From positions 1-25,259 of the forward strand of contig DATBDZ010000209.1 of NCBI GenBank assembly GCA_036276235.1: a stretch of DNA of 25,259 nt, read 5' to 3'. A program made the translations under genes and the position numbers. The notes beneath the pieces were generated by a model. It ran no database searches. It was not told the origin of the DNA and was given only the letters and a program-made list of their open reading frames with translations. Every line of letters starts with the position of its first letter. Within the stretch, counting starts at the first letter, position 1. Origin of the DNA: JANWHF01 sp036276235. GTDB taxonomy: Bacteria; Planctomycetota; Phycisphaerae; Tepidisphaerales; Tepidisphaeraceae. Below are positions 23,697 to 25,259 of the stretch, piece after piece.

Positions 23697-24929
23697 ATGA
23701 CGATCGATCGCCGGTTTCTCGTCGGGCTGACCCTGCTTTTTCTTCCGGCTTGTTGCGCGGCACAATCGGATTGGCCGCAGTTTCTCGGGCCGGCGCGAAA
23801 TGGCGCCTACGCCGGCAAGATTGCGAGCACATGGCCGGCCGAGGGGCCCAAAGTCCTCTGGCGGCGCGATGTAGGCCAGGGATTTGCCGGGCCGGTCGTG
23901 ATCGGCGGCAAGCTCATTCTCTTTCATCGCGTGAATGACAGCGAACGCGTCGAGTGCCTGGAAGCCGGCAGCGGCAAGACGCTCTGGCATTCGGAATATC
24001 CCACGACCTATCGCGACTCCTTCGGCTTTGACGAAGGCCCGCGCGGCACGCCTTGCATCGCCGACGGCAAAATCTTCACCTTCGGTGCCGAGGGGAAACT
24101 GCATTGCTGGGATCTGCAGGACGGCCACAAAATCTGGGGCGTCGAAACCGCAAAATTGTTCCCCGCGGATAAGGGCTTCTTCGGCATGGCATGCTCCCCA
24201 TTAGTGGAAGGCGACGCCGTCATCGTCAATATCGGAGCGCCAGGCGCGGGGATCGTCGCATTCAACAAAAGCACCGGCGATCTGCTCTGGAAGGCCACCG
24301 ATGACGAAGCCGGATATGCGTCGCCGACGGCGGCGACGATCCACGGCAAACGCTACCTCCTGGATTTCACGCGCGACGGTTTGGTCGCGCTCGATCCGCC
24401 CACCGGCAAGGTGCTCTTTCATTTTCACTGGCGCTCGCGCACGCGCGAGAGCGTCAACGCGGCGACGCCGCTCGTGATCGACGATCAGATCTTCATCTCC
24501 GCCAGCTACGAAACCGGGGCGGCTCTTTTGCGCTTCGACGAATCCAAGCCGCAGAAAATCTGGTCGGGCGACGACATTCTTTCCAATCACTACGCCAACA
24601 GCGTCTGTCACGACGGCTATCTCTTCGGCTACGACGGCCGCCAGGAAAGCGGCCCAAATCTGCGCTGCGTCGAGCTGAAGACAGGGAAGGTGCGCTGGAG
24701 TGAAGATCATTTTGGTGCGGGAACGATTTCCGTCGCCGGCGATCAACTGTTGATCCTGACCGAGAAAGGGGAGTTGATTTGCGCGCCGGCATCGCCGGAT
24801 GGATTCAAGCCAACGGCTCGCGCGCAGATTCTGGGGTTTGAGGTGAGGGCTTATCCCGCCATCGCTGATGGCCATCTCTTTGCGCGGAGCAAGGACAAGA
24901 TGGTTTGCGTGGATTTGATCGGAAAATGA
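23697..24929 (+). CDS. Exported PQQ-like beta-propeller protein
   Basis: The protein is 410 aa. The signal peptide RRFLVGLTLLFLPACCAA is followed by DWPQFLGPARNGAY, the start typical of planctomycete PQQ-like propeller proteins. Repeated blades are visible: RVECLEAGSGKTLWHSEY, LHCWDLQDGHKIWGVE, IVAFNKSTGDLLWKAT, LVALDPPTGKVLFHFHW and LRCVELKTGKVRWSED. This gives about seven blades of the quinoprotein/BamB type. No PQQ-ligand or catalytic set can be assigned, so it may be a scaffold or binding protein rather than a dehydrogenase. LPAC in the signal could also be a lipobox. ATG 23697 is chosen because the upstream 20 codons overlap the composite repeat. TATATC at 23671-23676 is a weak -10 candidate. 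Confidence 0.88.
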   Translation: MTIDRRFLVGLTLLFLPACCAAQSDWPQFLGPARNGAYAGKIASTWPAEGPKVLWRRDVGQGFAGPVVIGGKLILFHRVNDSERVECLEAGSGKTLWHSEYPTTYRDSFGFDEGPRGTPCIADGKIFTFGAEGKLHCWDLQDGHKIWGVETAKLFPADKGFFGMACSPLVEGDAVIVNIGAPGAGIVAFNKSTGDLLWKATDDEAGYASPTAATIHGKRYLLDFTRDGLVALDPPTGKVLFHFHWRSRTRESVNAATPLVIDDQIFISASYETGAALLRFDESKPQKIWSGDDILSNHYANSVCHDGYLFGYDGRQESGPNLRCVELKTGKVRWSEDHFGAGTISVAGDQLLILTEKGELICAPASPDGFKPTARAQILGFEVRAYPAIADGHLFARSKDKMVCVDLIGK

Positions 24930-24954
24930 GCCGCGCCCGAATGGCCGCAACTTT

Positions 24955-25017
24955 TTGTAGGGTGGGCGTACTCGCCCACCACGTCGCTCGTGGTGGGCGA
25001 GTACGCCCACCCTACAA
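24955..25017. repeat. Perfect 29-bp palindrome IR5 (GTACTC core)
   Basis: Arms 24955-24983 and 24989-25017 are exact complements around the 5-nt loop TCGCT. Each arm contains its own hairpin GGTGGGCG-TACT-CGCCCACC, so the region can fold as one long stem or two small hairpins. GTACTC is at 24968-24973 and GAGTAC at 24999-25004. It begins 26 bp after the PQQ-like gene. No T-run follows. Confidence 0.97.
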
Positions 25018-25060
25018 CACGGATTTCATGCTTCGCGGGTGCGGCGCAGCCGCATGGCCA

Positions 25061-25078
25061 CTCAGCATGACGATTACC
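25061..25078. repeat. Dispersed fragment of the IR3 repeat
   Basis: CTCAGCATGACGATTACC matches the reverse complement of 9827-9844 (the left end of IR3 with its flank) at 17 of 18 positions. The neighbouring sequence (GCTTCGCGGGTGCGGCGCAGCCGCATGG, seen here in two parts: 25030-25044 and 25045-25057) forms its own GC-rich hairpin. Confidence 0.6.
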
Positions 25079-25163
25079 TTCAGGCACCGCGATAATAAGT
25101 CCCAACGTCCTACCGATCGCGCAATACACATAGAGTCGGCGAACTTAAATCGGAGCAGCATTG

Positions 25164-25259
25164 ATGATTCACACGAAGAGATTTTGCGGTTGGCTCGTAC
25201 TTGCGGCGCTCGCGATCGCGCCGAATATCTGTCCGGCAGCCGATGTACCGGCAGCCAAC
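25164..25259 (+). CDS. N-terminus of an exported protein, cut by the window edge
   Basis: Thirty-two codons are visible. MIHTKRFCGW is followed by a hydrophobic core LVLAALAIAPNIC and a likely cleavage site before ADVPAAN, a standard Sec signal peptide. GGAG at 25152-25155, 8 nt upstream, supports ATG 25164. Nothing of the mature domain can be identified. Confidence 0.65.
   Translation, partial: MIHTKRFCGWLVLAALAIAPNICPAADVPAAN

Noticed and set aside
7294..25017. CRISPR array
   Set aside because: The repeats are inverted, single and far apart, with no regular spacers and no cas genes.

Overview
The window is GC-rich bacterial chromosome from a Gram-negative organism with a true outer membrane: it carries bamA, an ompH/skp-like gene and lpxD in tandem. 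The mix of other genes points to the phylum Planctomycetota, perhaps class Phycisphaerae. These include TPR-fused enzymes, DWPQFLGP-type PQQ-like beta-propeller proteins, a Tat-exported Gfo/Idh/MocA oxidoreductase, a Uma2-family protein, bacterial topoisomerase VI, and intergenic palindromes of the kind that yield artefactual peptides such as HGRDAHAT. The phylum is an inference from gene content; there is no rRNA or marker tree here.

Layout. 328-6026 (+) is a compact run: a single-blade PQQ-like protein, a TPR-methyltransferase, two small membrane proteins, a TPR/SPINDLY-type O-GlcNAc transferase and, overlapping it by 4 bp, a free-standing ProRS INS/YbaK-like editing domain whose expected catalytic lysine is arginine. 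A convergent M20 amidohydrolase follows (6010-7200, -). 7452-11135 (+) holds unlinked metabolic genes (queE, purC, aroC) and a solitary flagellar rod-type gene. These are separated by long perfect or near-perfect palindromes. A GT2 glycosyltransferase with a TPR tail lies on the minus strand (11352-12680). It is divergent from bamA-ompH-lpxD (12823-17139, +), the envelope biogenesis cluster. 17141-22753 is all minus strand: Gfo/Idh oxidoreductase, Uma2, then topoisomerase VI A and B (B transcribed first). The right end carries a small lipoprotein, a full PQQ-like propeller protein and the first 32 codons of another exported protein.

The genes do not form one pathway. Two coherent modules are visible: outer-membrane biogenesis (BamA inserts barrel proteins, OmpH/Skp chaperones them, LpxD makes lipid A precursor) and the topo VI A2B2 enzyme. 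The strongest signals outside the genes are the palindromes. Five separate intergenic inverted repeats all carry GTACTC in the left arm and GAGTAC in the right arm, two more share a different outer arm, and one of those two appears to have another palindrome nested inside it. I see no rRNA, tRNA, CRISPR array, transposase or phage gene.
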